Under the pieces are notes generated by a model. It did not search any database and was not told where the DNA came from. It worked only from the letters and a program-made list of their open reading frames with translations. From a candidate division TA06 bacterium (lineage in GTDB: Bacteria > Ratteibacteria > UBA8468 > MWAK01), in contig JAKJFK010000017.1 in the NCBI GenBank assembly GCA_022704925.1, positions 1 to 15,469 on the forward strand: a stretch of 15,469 bases of DNA. The letters are read 5' to 3'. Made by a program: the position numbers and the translations under genes. The number at the start of each line of letters is the position of its first letter. Within the stretch, counting starts at the first letter, position 1. Positions 7,726 through 14,785 of the stretch are shown here, piece by piece.

Positions 7726-8082
7726 TTATCCGGCTTTCTTTTTGAGATATTCCGCGAGGGCAACCGCGTTGTTGAAGTTTTCGTCCCGGGCTCCGTAGAG
7801 CAGGGTCGCCGGACCTTTCCGGAGCAGCTGCCGCAGTTTGAAAACCACCTCGGGCCGGGAATCGAGCTCCTCGAAATACTTCTTGCGGAACTCCGGCCAT
7901 TTCCGGGGATCGTGGGAGAACCACTGGCGCAGGACCTGAGAAGGCGCGGCCTCCTTCAGCCACTCGTTTACGGCCGCCTTCGCCTTGCTCAATCCCCGCG
8001 GCCAAAGCCGGTCGACCAAAACCCGCACCCCGTCCGCCGGCCCGGCCGGCTCATAAACCCGTTTCACTTGAATCCGCTTCAT
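7726..8082 (-). CDS. DUF488 family protein (YeaO-like)
   Basis: The 118-residue protein is normal length for the YeaO-type branch of DUF488. Hallmarks are VRVLVDRLWPRGLSKAKA (residues 19-36), SHDPRKWPEFRKKY (56-69) and the C-terminal TLLYGARDENFNNAVAL (93-109). The family is small and cytosolic with no settled biochemical role. The start at 8082 is chosen because GGAGG (8088-8092) lies five bases upstream. An alternative ATG at 8100 gives six extra, unconserved residues. It begins 14 bases after the stop of the cupin gene, so the two are almost certainly co-transcribed and possibly coupled. The gap to the convergent 963-residue gene (7623-7725) holds GC-rich inverted segments but no clear terminator. 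Confidence 0.9.
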   Translation of the reverse strand: MKRIQVKRVYEPAGPADGVRVLVDRLWPRGLSKAKAAVNEWLKEAAPSQVLRQWFSHDPRKWPEFRKKYFEELDSRPEVVFKLRQLLRKGPATLLYGARDENFNNAVALAEYLKKKAG

Positions 8083-8096
8083 TGGTGCCTCCGGAT

Positions 8097-8423
8097 TCAC
8101 CCGCCCATTTCGCTCGGGTTGGGCGTCTTGATAACGAGGAAAGTCGCGTTCGCCCCGGACTCGTTCCGGATCCGCATCGGCGTCCTGAAGGCGACCGGCA
8201 GGATATCCCCGCGCCGGGCCAGGGTATCCTGACCGGAGAGGGAGACAACCACGCTCCCGTCCAGAACCAGGAGATGCACGTTGGAGTTCGCCTCGTGCGG
8301 AGGAACCGCCTGGCCGGGCTTAAGCGCGATCTGCATCACCAGCAGGTGCTTCTGGTCGACTACTTTTCGGCGGCCGAAGGGTTCGTCGGCATAAGGAATG
8401 GCTTCAAAGACATTCATTTCCAT
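8097..8423 (-). CDS. Small single-domain cupin protein
   Basis: The 108-residue protein has a single cupin barrel. The first motif region reads KPGQAVPPHEANSNVHLLVLDGSVVVSL (residues 35-62), with His43 and His50 as likely metal ligands. The second motif region is RGDILPVAFRTPMRIRNES (71-89), where the usual histidine is not evident. Such proteins bind a metal or small ligand, often as dioxygenase-like or sensor domains; the substrate is unknown. The start at 8423 follows GAGAGGGG; the next ATG in frame (8417) is also possible. A longer frame from 8558 would run through the palindromic terminator at 8521-8548, which argues against it. It is first in an operon with the DUF488 gene. The incomplete second motif may mean it does not bind metal in the standard way. 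Confidence 0.82.
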   Translation of the reverse strand: MEMNVFEAIPYADEPFGRRKVVDQKHLLVMQIALKPGQAVPPHEANSNVHLLVLDGSVVVSLSGQDTLARRGDILPVAFRTPMRIRNESGANATFLVIKTPNPSEMGG

Positions 8424-8440
8424 ATTTCCCCTCTCCAGTT

Positions 8441-8457
8441 GGTGAAAATCACCGGTG
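8441..8457 (-). promoter_or_regulatory. Overlapping inverted repeats upstream of the cupin operon
   Basis: GGTGA-N3-TCACC (8441-8453) overlaps the 8-base palindrome CACCGGTG (8450-8457). They lie just ahead of the cupin ribosome binding site, where a repressor operator or a leader hairpin could sit. No convincing -35/-10 pair was found nearby. Only the symmetry is seen; the function is inference. Confidence 0.25.
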
Positions 8458-8520
8458 TCAGGAGAAAACTCTTCCCAAGCCACCGGACCAAGAAAACCGA
8501 TCCGGCAACCGGTCAAAATG

Positions 8521-8548
8521 AAGGCCCGGCCAGGCCTGGCCGGGCCTT
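8521..8548 (-). terminator. Perfect 28-bp palindrome, probable terminator of the 781-residue gene
   Basis: The 14-base arm at 8521-8534 is exactly complementary to 8535-8548. As RNA it folds into a very GC-rich hairpin of 12 bp with a 4-base loop. Reading on the minus strand, the stem is followed by CATTTTG, a short T tract, 55 bases after the stop codon of the surface protein gene. The plus-strand side is also T-rich, so it could work in both directions. Confidence 0.7.
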
Positions 8549-8603
8549 GTTGTTTCAAAGAGAACCGGCCACACCCGCGGTGAGACGCGGCCGGAACCGC
8601 GGA

Positions 8604-10949
8604 CTAAAAACCGGTGCGCATTCCCAGGAAAAGCCGGTATTCCGGGGCGCCGTAGCCGTCGGTCAGGCCGACGCCGAGGCCCAGGTCCAGCAGAAGATTC
8701 TCATTGACGGGATGGTGGATGGAGCCCAGGAGCTCCACCGGGGTGGCATCCTCGCTGTTGAAGAGGGCGGAGGCGTTCGTGAGCCCCTGGAGTTCCACCG
8801 AGGCCCGGGTCCGGTCGTTGGGGAGTTTCCAGCCGATCCCGGCGCCAAAGAGGAGCGTATCTTCGAGGTCGAAATCGGGCAGATTTTCCTTCTCCTGGTA
8901 CTGGTAGCCGACCTTGAAGGCCAGGCAGACCCGGTCGCCGAAATTCCGATCCAGGACCGCCGTCAGCCCGAAGGCGTTGGAACCCTTTCCGAAGTAGCTG
9001 TCCTCCTCGCCGGTTTCCAGGGTTACATAGGGCAGCAGGGCGACACCAACCTGGTCTGGACCGCCGCGGACCCGGTACTTTCCCTCCAGGCGCAGGTCGC
9101 CGATATCACCGTCGCCCGGGGCCGCCGCGCCGGTAAGTTGGCTGCCCTGGCTGAAGAGATAGGGAAGCCGCAGGCCGAGTTGAAACGAGTCGGTCACCCC
9201 CAGGCCCAGGCCGAGCGTGGCCAGCGTCTGGTCCTCGGAGAGTACCGTCCACTTGCCCCCGACATTTCCACGCAGGGGCTTTTCGACATAAACCAGGTAG
9301 AGATCAGCCGAAAAATTCCGGGCCGGCAGTACCTTGGAGGCGGGAAGCAGGGTGAAGGAATCGCCGCCGATGGCCGGGCTGAAGTTGTTGATGTCGAGGG
9401 CCGAGGCCGGAACGGCGCCCAGCAACAGGATAACGGCCGTCACTCCGGCCGCCAAGCGGAACCGGCGCCGGCCGGCCAGCAGGAACAGCCCGGCCAGCAG
9501 GACCGAGCCCAGGAGTCCGGCCAGGACCGATCGCCCGTTCAGGCAGAGCCAGGCGACGCCGTAAACAGGCAGCAGGGCCGTCCGGGTCGCGGCCCGGAGC
9601 GTTTCGTTCCGGGCAATCACCGCCGCCAGGGGCGGCGAATGGCGGTAGTAGAAACGGACGAAGGCCCGGCCCGGCGGGCTGGCCAGCAGGAACCGGTCCC
9701 GGAACCGGCGCAGGACCTGGACGTGCGGCTCCTGGTAGGAACCGTAGGCGGCGGTGGCGATGAAGCAGGGCCCGCCGCCGCCCTGCAGCTTGGAAACGAT
9801 TCCCGCCAGAACGCCGGGAATGACTGTGGCGACGCTATCCTGGTTGGTGACTGCCGGCGTGGTCTGGGAGGTCGCCGTCAGCGTCAGGACGTCCCGGGTC
9901 CCGGGGGCCGCGCCCGCCGGGATGGTAACCTGAAAAGAGACCGTGGTGCTGGCGCCGGCCGCCAGGGTAACCTGGGCCTGGGCGGGATTGACAAAGGCCC
10001 AGGGCCAATCCAGAGAAGAGTCCGGCTGCAGGATGAAGGTGTCGGTCGTGGCCTGGTAATTGGCGACCACGAACTGGTGCTGGATGACATCGCCCGCCTC
10101 GACCTCCCGCTCGGCCGGGGCGAAGACCTGGACGAAGCCGGCCTCGGTCCATTTTTCGTAGGAGATGATGGTCCAGACGTCACCGGGCGACAGGGTGCCC
10201 CGGTTCCACTGCAAGGCGTAGCCGGCGTCAATATAACCGGGGTTCACCGAATTACCGAGTTGCCCTGTGTCCAGTATCCGCTCGCAAACCTCATCGTCGT
10301 ACTCCCCCTCAGCATAAGAGGTGGCCGGAGTGGTGAGGTCGCCGTAGAAGCCCATGATGCCATCGATCGCCTGGTCGGGGTTGGTGAGATAGACCATGCC
10401 CAGGTTGGCGTCCCAGTGGCCCCGCGAGGCGTCTATTCCACCGAAAGTACTGTCGCCGCCGTGGAAGAACCGGCAATCGTTATATTCGGTGCTGCCGAGA
10501 TTCTCGATCCGCCAGCTCTTCTTGTAGTAGGCGTTGCCGTCGGTGTATTTGATGGTCTGGGTGAGGCGCACCCCCGAGTCGCCGGCCCGGAAGACGGTAA
10601 CCGTCGTCCAGGGATCCGGCTTGGTGTTGCTGACCGGCGTGAACTGCGGCTTGGCGTTGGTGTAACCCCAGTAAATAAAGTACCAGCTGTTGAAGGCGTC
10701 AGTGGTCCGGGGCGAATGCAGTAAGAGTACCGAACCCCAGCAATTACCACTGTAATACTGATTGATGTAATCGGTGCCATTCCAGCGGTAAACCCCCAAC
10801 GTTCCGTCCTCGTAGGCGTCGATCCGAAGCGGGTTGCCGTCAATCCGCTGGTAGGTGCCGGGCGTAACCTGGGCCCGGGCCTGAACGGCCAGCAGCAAGA
10901 AACCCATCAAAAAGAATGCCAGCCCGCCCCATCCTTTTTTTTCAAGCAT
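8604..10949 (-). CDS. Surface protein with CFI-box-CTERM-like segment fused in frame to an outer-membrane beta-barrel
   Basis: The protein has 781 residues. The start at 10949 follows a G8 tract (10953-10960). A signal peptide ends at Ala26 (ARA/QV). Residues 27-270 are an unrecognised beta-rich ectodomain with many Trp/Tyr and Gly. Residues 272-378 resemble an Ig-like repeat ([21 protein letters not shown]). After a GGGG linker comes [10 protein letters not shown] (Cys395) with [27 protein letters not shown], the hallmark of NCBIfam's CFI-box-CTERM domain, usually near a C-terminus. A transmembrane helix (474-493) and RRR follow. Residues 497-517 then look like a second signal peptide (ending PASA/LD). 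Residues 518-781 alternate like an outer-membrane barrel and end in Phe, the usual barrel terminus. No stop or good ribosome site separates the halves. It may be a true two-part protein cut by a protease, or a fusion of two genes. The promoter is at 11032-11061. Confidence 0.85.
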   Translation of the reverse strand: MLEKKGWGGLAFFLMGFLLLAVQARAQVTPGTYQRIDGNPLRIDAYEDGTLGVYRWNGTDYINQYYSGNCWGSVLLLHSPRTTDAFNSWYFIYWGYTNAKPQFTPVSNTKPDPWTTVTVFRAGDSGVRLTQTIKYTDGNAYYKKSWRIENLGSTEYNDCRFFHGGDSTFGGIDASRGHWDANLGMVYLTNPDQAIDGIMGFYGDLTTPATSYAEGEYDDEVCERILDTGQLGNSVNPGYIDAGYALQWNRGTLSPGDVWTIISYEKWTEAGFVQVFAPAEREVEAGDVIQHQFVVANYQATTDTFILQPDSSLDWPWAFVNPAQAQVTLAAGASTTVSFQVTIPAGAAPGTRDVLTLTATSQTTPAVTNQDSVATVIPGVLAGIVSKLQGGGGPCFIATAAYGSYQEPHVQVLRRFRDRFLLASPPGRAFVRFYYRHSPPLAAVIARNETLRAATRTALLPVYGVAWLCLNGRSVLAGLLGSVLLAGLFLLAGRRRFRLAAGVTAVILLLGAVPASALDINNFSPAIGGDSFTLLPASKVLPARNFSADLYLVYVEKPLRGNVGGKWTVLSEDQTLATLGLGLGVTDSFQLGLRLPYLFSQGSQLTGAAAPGDGDIGDLRLEGKYRVRGGPDQVGVALLPYVTLETGEEDSYFGKGSNAFGLTAVLDRNFGDRVCLAFKVGYQYQEKENLPDFDLEDTLLFGAGIGWKLPNDRTRASVELQGLTNASALFNSEDATPVELLGSIHHPVNENLLLDLGLGVGLTDGYGAPEYRLFLGMRTGF

Positions 10950-11031
10950 GCGCCCCCCCCTTGAAATGAACAAAAAAACACCCCTGGCTATCGACTCCGC
11001 CGTTCCCGGCAATTTGCTGTATTTTATAATA

Positions 11032-11061
11032 TTTATACCTGGGTTCGCCAGTCCCTGTCAA
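11032..11061 (-). promoter_or_regulatory. Sigma-70-like promoter of the 781-residue surface protein gene
   Basis: Reading the minus strand, TTGACA (11061-11056) is followed by an 18-base gap and TATAAA (11037-11032). Transcription would start near 11025, giving a leader of about 75 bases to the ATG at 10949. The -35 is perfect and the -10 matches at five of six positions. Confidence 0.8.
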
Positions 11062-11086
11062 CTGGCTGCCTGGACAAGGTATCCGG

Positions 11087-11108
11087 GGACCACTCCTTTG
11101 GTCCTTTT
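11087..11108 (+). other. Terminator-like small hairpin without an upstream gene
   Basis: GGACCA (11087-11092) pairs with TGGTCC (11099-11104) across a 6-base loop and is followed by four Ts. No plus-strand gene precedes it, so it may stop stray antisense transcription or be coincidental. Confidence 0.3.
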
Positions 11109-11229
11109 CAAAACCCCTTAATCCTACCATGCGATAAGGAATCCGGAGTGTCTCCCAGGTATCTCATCTTCGGCAGGAAACCGCTGTTAATCAAATGGTT
11201 CTAAATAAATCCCGGCCACGGTTAAGACG

Positions 11230-11261
11230 TTCGGCCGGGCGGCGTATCCGCCCCGGCCGAA
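11230..11261. repeat. Long imperfect inverted repeat upstream of the GH5 operon
   Basis: TTCGGCCGGGCGG (11230-11242) and the arm at 11248-11261 form a 13-bp stem with one bulged C and a CGTAT loop. No T tract follows on either strand, so it is not a standard terminator. It lies about 64 bases upstream of the -35 box of the GH5 operon, where a regulator-binding site or small RNA structure could sit. Confidence 0.5.
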
Positions 11262-11324
11262 AAACCCTGGAAGGCGGGCTTCTGAAAAAGTCAGGCCATC
11301 CCCAAAAAACTTCTTTTGGCCCGG

Positions 11325-11353
11325 TTGACAAACCGGCCGGCCGGTGGCAAAAT
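11325..11353 (+). promoter_or_regulatory. Probable promoter of the GH5/propeller operon
   Basis: A perfect -35 TTGACA (11325-11330) is followed after 17 bases by CAAAAT (11348-11353), a four-of-six match, preceded by an extended -10 TGG. The motif TTGACAAA-N10-GGTGGCA is shared, with identical spacing, with the aquaporin promoter at 1648. Confidence 0.55.
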
Positions 11354-11418
11354 TTACTGGAAACCAAGGAGAAATCGAACAAATTCCACATCAAACCGGG
11401 CCTCCCCGGAAACCAAGC

Positions 11419-12495
11419 ATGAAGAGATGGAGCGTGGAAAAGGCGGCCGCCTGGTACCGGGAACAGCCCTGGCTGGTGGGCTGCAACTTTCTACCCAGCA
11501 ACGCGGTCAACCAGCTGGAGATGTGGCAGGCCGAAACATACGATCCGGTGACGATCGACCGCGAATTGAGCTGGGCGGAAGGCCTGGGATTCAACACGCT
11601 GCGCGTTTACCTGCACGACCTGGCCTGGGCTGACGACCGGACGGGTTGCGCCGAAAGAATCGACGATTTTCTGGAGAGGGCCCGGCGGCGCGGCCTGCGG
11701 GTCATACCGGTGCTTTTCGATGACTGCCACCGGCCGGACCCGGCCAGCGGTCCCCAGCCCCAACCCCTGGCCGGGGTGCATAACTCGGAGTGGAAGCAGA
11801 GCCCGGGGCAGGAAATCGTCCGGCGGTTTAACGAGGGCACGGCGCCGGAAGGGGAGAAGCAGCGGCTGTCTGAATACGTCCGGGGCGTCATTTCCCGCTT
11901 TGCCGGCGACGAGCGGGTCCTGATGTGGGACATTTACAACGAACCGGGACAGGGCGGCAACGGCGACCGGTCGAACGAACTGCTCGAACTGGCCTGGGAT
12001 TGGGCGCGGCAGGCCGGGGCCGTCCAGCCCCTGACGGCCTGTCTGAACGGGAGCCGGGGCGAAAAGAATCTCGTCCTCAACCGGAGCCGGTCGGACGTGA
12101 TCACCTTTCACGGCTACGACGGCGGCACGCTTGAAAAAATCATCGTTGAACAGAAGCAAGAAAACGGAGGCCGGCCGGTCATCTGCACCGAGTACATGGC
12201 CCGGGAACTCGGCACCACCTTCCAGCACAGCCTGCCGATCTTCAGAAAACACCGGGTGGGTTGCCTCAACTGGGGCCTGGTCGCCGGTAAAAGCCAGACC
12301 CATTTCAACTGGCAGACCGCCCGAAAAATAGAAATCCTACGAAAAACCGGCCGCCGGCTCCGGCCCGGGGAACCGATACCGGAACCGCCGCTCTGGTTCC
12401 ACGACATCTTCCGGACCGACGGCACGCCCTTCGACCCTGAAGAAATAAATTACATAAGGAGCGTTACGAAGCCGGAGCTGAAAACCGGCCGATAA
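11419..12495 (+). CDS. GH5-like glycoside hydrolase (cellulase/xylanase-type), cytoplasmic
   Basis: The 358-residue TIM-barrel enzyme has a clan GH-A active site. It has DIYNEPG with acid/base Glu175 after strand 4, and VICTEYM with nucleophile Glu258 after strand 7. His231 (TFHGYDG) matches the usual His/Tyr before strand 6-7, and Trp285 (CLNWGL) the substrate-stacking Trp. Relatives are often labelled 1,4-beta-xylanase or cellulase-family hydrolase in Planctomycetes and Bacteroidetes; the actual substrate is not known from sequence. No signal peptide is present (MKRWSVEKAAAW), so it probably acts in the cytoplasm on imported oligosaccharides. The start at 11419 has a weak ribosome binding site. 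The in-frame ATG at 11344 lies within the predicted promoter and is unlikely. The gene is followed after 24 bases by the exported propeller protein, forming an operon. Confidence 0.85.
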   Translation: MKRWSVEKAAAWYREQPWLVGCNFLPSNAVNQLEMWQAETYDPVTIDRELSWAEGLGFNTLRVYLHDLAWADDRTGCAERIDDFLERARRRGLRVIPVLFDDCHRPDPASGPQPQPLAGVHNSEWKQSPGQEIVRRFNEGTAPEGEKQRLSEYVRGVISRFAGDERVLMWDIYNEPGQGGNGDRSNELLELAWDWARQAGAVQPLTACLNGSRGEKNLVLNRSRSDVITFHGYDGGTLEKIIVEQKQENGGRPVICTEYMARELGTTFQHSLPIFRKHRVGCLNWGLVAGKSQTHFNWQTARKIEILRKTGRRLRPGEPIPEPPLWFHDIFRTDGTPFDPEEINYIRSVTKPELKTGR

Positions 12496-12519
12496 CCAGG
12501 GGCGAACCGAGGAGAAAAG

Positions 12520-14055
12520 ATGAAGCACCTGATTCCGGAAGCCAAGAACGCGTTGCTTTGCCTGGGGATGATCTGCCTGGCCATCACCTGGCCGGCCGCC
12601 ACCCGGGCCCAGGAGGCCAAGGTGAACGAATCCGTCATCGAGCTCGGCACCCGGCGCGAAATATTCGTCGATCATCACCTGATCGAGCGCCTGAACGGCG
12701 CCCGGCTGGTTCTGCACCAGCCGCGGGACGAAGGAATGATCTTCAAGTTCGACCAGCCCTGGGAGGGCAACGACGGCATCTATGCCGCGGTGATCAAGGA
12801 CGGATCCAAATATCGCTTCTACTACCGGGTTCAGACCCAGCCCAACAAGGGTGATACCGATCCCAACCAGGCGATCTGCTACGCCGAGTCCCCGGACGGC
12901 ATCAACTGGACCAAGCCGGAACTCGGCCTCTACGAGGCGGCCGGCTCAAAGAAAAATAATATCGTCTTCATGACCCAACTCCCGGTCTGCAACAATTTCA
13001 CGCCCTTTCTCGACACGCGGCCGGGATGCCCGGCCGGGGAACGTTTCAAGGCCCTGGGCGGCTACCGGTCCCTGGGCCTCTTCGCCTACGTTTCGGAAGA
13101 CGGGATCGCCTGGCGGAAGATCCGGGAAAACAAGGACCCGCTGCAGGAGGCGGTGATCAAGAAAGGGCAGGGCCGGTTCGATTCCCAGAACTCCGCCTTC
13201 TGGTCGGAGGCGGAAGGGAAATACGTCTGTTACCTGCGCGAATCCCTGGGAGGCTCCTACCGCTGGATAGCCCGGACCACCAGCCCGGACTTCCTGGAGT
13301 GGACGCCGGCGGAACTGATGGAGGCGCGGTGCAACGATAAGGCGGCGCCGCCTGAACACCTCTACACCAACCAGACCCACCCCTACTTCCGGGCGCCGCA
13401 CATCTACATCGCCATCGCCGCCCGGTTCATGCAGGGACGCTCGGCCGTAACGCCGGAACAGCTGGAACCGATTTACCGGGGCGCCGACAAACCGGCCCCG
13501 GCCTGGATATCAAAGGATTGTTCGGAGGCGGTCTTCATGACCTCGCGCGGCGGCAACCTCTACGACCGCACCTTTATGGAGGCCTTCATACGACCGCCCA
13601 TCGGGTTTGAGAACTGGACTTCGCGCGCCAATTACCCGGCCTTGAACGTGGTCCAGACCGGCCCGGCCGAGATGTCTTTCTATGTCCACCGGAGTTATAC
13701 GCAACCCGGCGCGCACATGCGCCGCTACTCGCTCCGGCTGGACGGCTTCGCCTCGATTCAAGCCCCTTACGACGGCGGCGAAGTGCTTACCCGGGTGCTG
13801 ACCTTCAGCGGCCGGCAACTGCGCTTGAACTACTCGACCGGGGCGGCCGGCGGCATCCGGGTGGAGATTCAGACCGCCGACGGCCGGCCGGTTCCGGGCT
13901 TCTCGCTGAAGGAGTCCAGGGAATTGCTTGGCAACGAAATAGAGGGAACGGCCGCCTGGACCGGCAGCGGAGAACTGGCCGGGCTGGCCGGCACGCCAAT
14001 CCGGCTGCGTTTCGTAATGAAGGACGCCGATATCTACGCCCTGCGTTTCGAGTGA
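12520..14055 (+). CDS. Exported five-bladed beta-propeller, GH32/GH43-like glycosidase family
   Basis: The protein has 511 residues. The signal peptide is residues 1-30 (TRA/QE). Residues about 40-400 have repeated propeller strand signatures: DGIYAAVIKDGSKYRFYYR (85-103), SPDGINWTKPELGL (124-137), SEDGIAWRKI (192-201), SAFWSEAEGKYVCYLR (225-240) and SPDFLEWTP (255-263). Residues 408-511 form a C-terminal beta-sandwich (GRQLRLNYSTGAAGG, DGRPVPGFSL, TPIRLRFVMKDADIYALRF) that I associate with GH32/GH43-like proteins of Planctomycetes and Lentisphaerae. It probably acts in the periplasm or at the surface. The acidic triad of GH32/43 cannot be assigned with confidence; Asp51, Asp221 and Glu240 are candidates. 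The ribosome site GAGGAG (12509-12514) is five bases from the ATG. It is the second gene of the GH5 operon and ends 28 bases from the convergent ccdA-like gene. Confidence 0.82.
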   Translation: MKHLIPEAKNALLCLGMICLAITWPAATRAQEAKVNESVIELGTRREIFVDHHLIERLNGARLVLHQPRDEGMIFKFDQPWEGNDGIYAAVIKDGSKYRFYYRVQTQPNKGDTDPNQAICYAESPDGINWTKPELGLYEAAGSKKNNIVFMTQLPVCNNFTPFLDTRPGCPAGERFKALGGYRSLGLFAYVSEDGIAWRKIRENKDPLQEAVIKKGQGRFDSQNSAFWSEAEGKYVCYLRESLGGSYRWIARTTSPDFLEWTPAELMEARCNDKAAPPEHLYTNQTHPYFRAPHIYIAIAARFMQGRSAVTPEQLEPIYRGADKPAPAWISKDCSEAVFMTSRGGNLYDRTFMEAFIRPPIGFENWTSRANYPALNVVQTGPAEMSFYVHRSYTQPGAHMRRYSLRLDGFASIQAPYDGGEVLTRVLTFSGRQLRLNYSTGAAGGIRVEIQTADGRPVPGFSLKESRELLGNEIEGTAAWTGSGELAGLAGTPIRLRFVMKDADIYALRFE

Positions 14056-14083
14056 GCCGAACCAGAGAACGGGTGGAATCCGG

Positions 14084-14785
14084 TCATCGGGCCGTATAGA
14101 CCAGGTAAAGACCGCCGAGGATTACGAGCAGGCCGCAGGTTTTCTTGAGGAGCCGGGCGCCTTTTGATTTTTCGTTCCAGTCCAGGTAACGCTGAACGGT
14201 CCCGATAAAGGTCCCGGCCAGGACGATGACCGCCGAGTGGCCGATCCCATAGGCGACCAGGAGCAGAAACCCATAGTAAAAATCCGCGGCCGCCGTTTTA
14301 AAGGCGACCGTCAGGATGGGAGCCAGGTAAGCGAAGGTGCAGGGTCCCAGCGCGATCCCGAAGACAAGACCGAGCATAAAAGCCGCCGCCGCCCCTTTTT
14401 TACCGGTGGGCAACCCTTGCGGGGCGGAAAGAGAAAACGGGAAGAGGCCGGCCAGGTGCAGGCCGGCCATGAAAAAAACGGCCGCAACGAAGTAATTGCC
14501 GTATCTCCCGATATCGCCCAGCATCCTTCCGGCCACCGCGGTCAATACCCCGACCATCGTGACGCTCAACAGGATGCCGGCAGCAAAAAGAACCGATATC
14601 AAAAAGGCCCGGCGCCTGGATAGCCGGCCCTGTTCGTCGATAAAGCCCACGATAAGCGGAATGGCGGCCAGGTGGCAGGGACTCAGGAGAAGGCTCAAAA
14701 CGCCCCAGGCGGCGGAGGCCAGGAGCGCGACCAACGGAGCGCCTTCGATCGCCCGCCCCAGGAAAGCAAGGATTCCGGACATCAT
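14084..14785 (-). CDS. ccdA: CcdA/DsbD-type membrane thiol-disulfide transporter
   Basis: The 233-residue inner-membrane protein has six hydrophobic helices and the paired family cysteines: Cys37 in LSPCHLAAIPLIVGF and Cys149 in ALGPCTFAYLAPIL, each followed by the family Pro several residues on. CcdA moves electrons from cytoplasmic thioredoxin across the membrane to periplasmic thiol-disulfide proteins, for example in cytochrome c maturation. Length and helix count are typical for stand-alone CcdA. The start codon overlaps the stop of the upstream thioredoxin gene (ATGA, 14782-14785), so translation is probably coupled. The second codon is also ATG, so the true start could be one residue later. 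No cytochrome genes are in the window, so the downstream targets are unknown. Confidence 0.9.
   Translation of the reverse strand: MMSGILAFLGRAIEGAPLVALLASAAWGVLSLLLSPCHLAAIPLIVGFIDEQGRLSRRRAFLISVLFAAGILLSVTMVGVLTAVAGRMLGDIGRYGNYFVAAVFFMAGLHLAGLFPFSLSAPQGLPTGKKGAAAAFMLGLVFGIALGPCTFAYLAPILTVAFKTAAADFYYGFLLLVAYGIGHSAVIVLAGTFIGTVQRYLDWNEKSKGARLLKKTCGLLVILGGLYLVYTAR

Larger units (their letters stand above)
10950..11418. other. 469-base divergent intergenic region
   Basis: This stretch separates the minus-strand surface protein gene from the plus-strand GH5 operon. It holds the minus-strand promoter (11032-11061), a small plus-strand hairpin followed by four Ts (11087-11108), a strong imperfect inverted repeat (11230-11261) and the plus-strand promoter (11325-11353). 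The open frames of 60-75 codons here are Arg/Pro-rich, have no ribosome binding sites and resemble no protein I know, so I call no gene. Confidence 0.7.

Noticed and set aside
6027-7763. 578-codon open frame on the minus strand opposite the 963-residue gene
   Set aside because: The composition is Gly/Arg/Asp-rich without motifs, it has no ribosome binding site, and the plus-strand gene explains the region.
8082-10724. 880-codon open frame on the plus strand opposite the surface protein gene
   Set aside because: Its protein is low-complexity Arg/Gly/Gln-rich with no recognisable motif, and the opposite strand has a promoter, ribosome site, signal peptide and domains. It is a shadow caused by high GC.
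11087-11108. Hairpin with four Ts as a real gene terminator
   Set aside because: No plus-strand gene precedes it, so it is kept only as a low-confidence structure.
11195-11422. 75-codon open frame upstream of the GH5 gene
   Set aside because: Arg/Lys/Pro-rich, no ribosome binding site, and it crosses the GH5 promoter.
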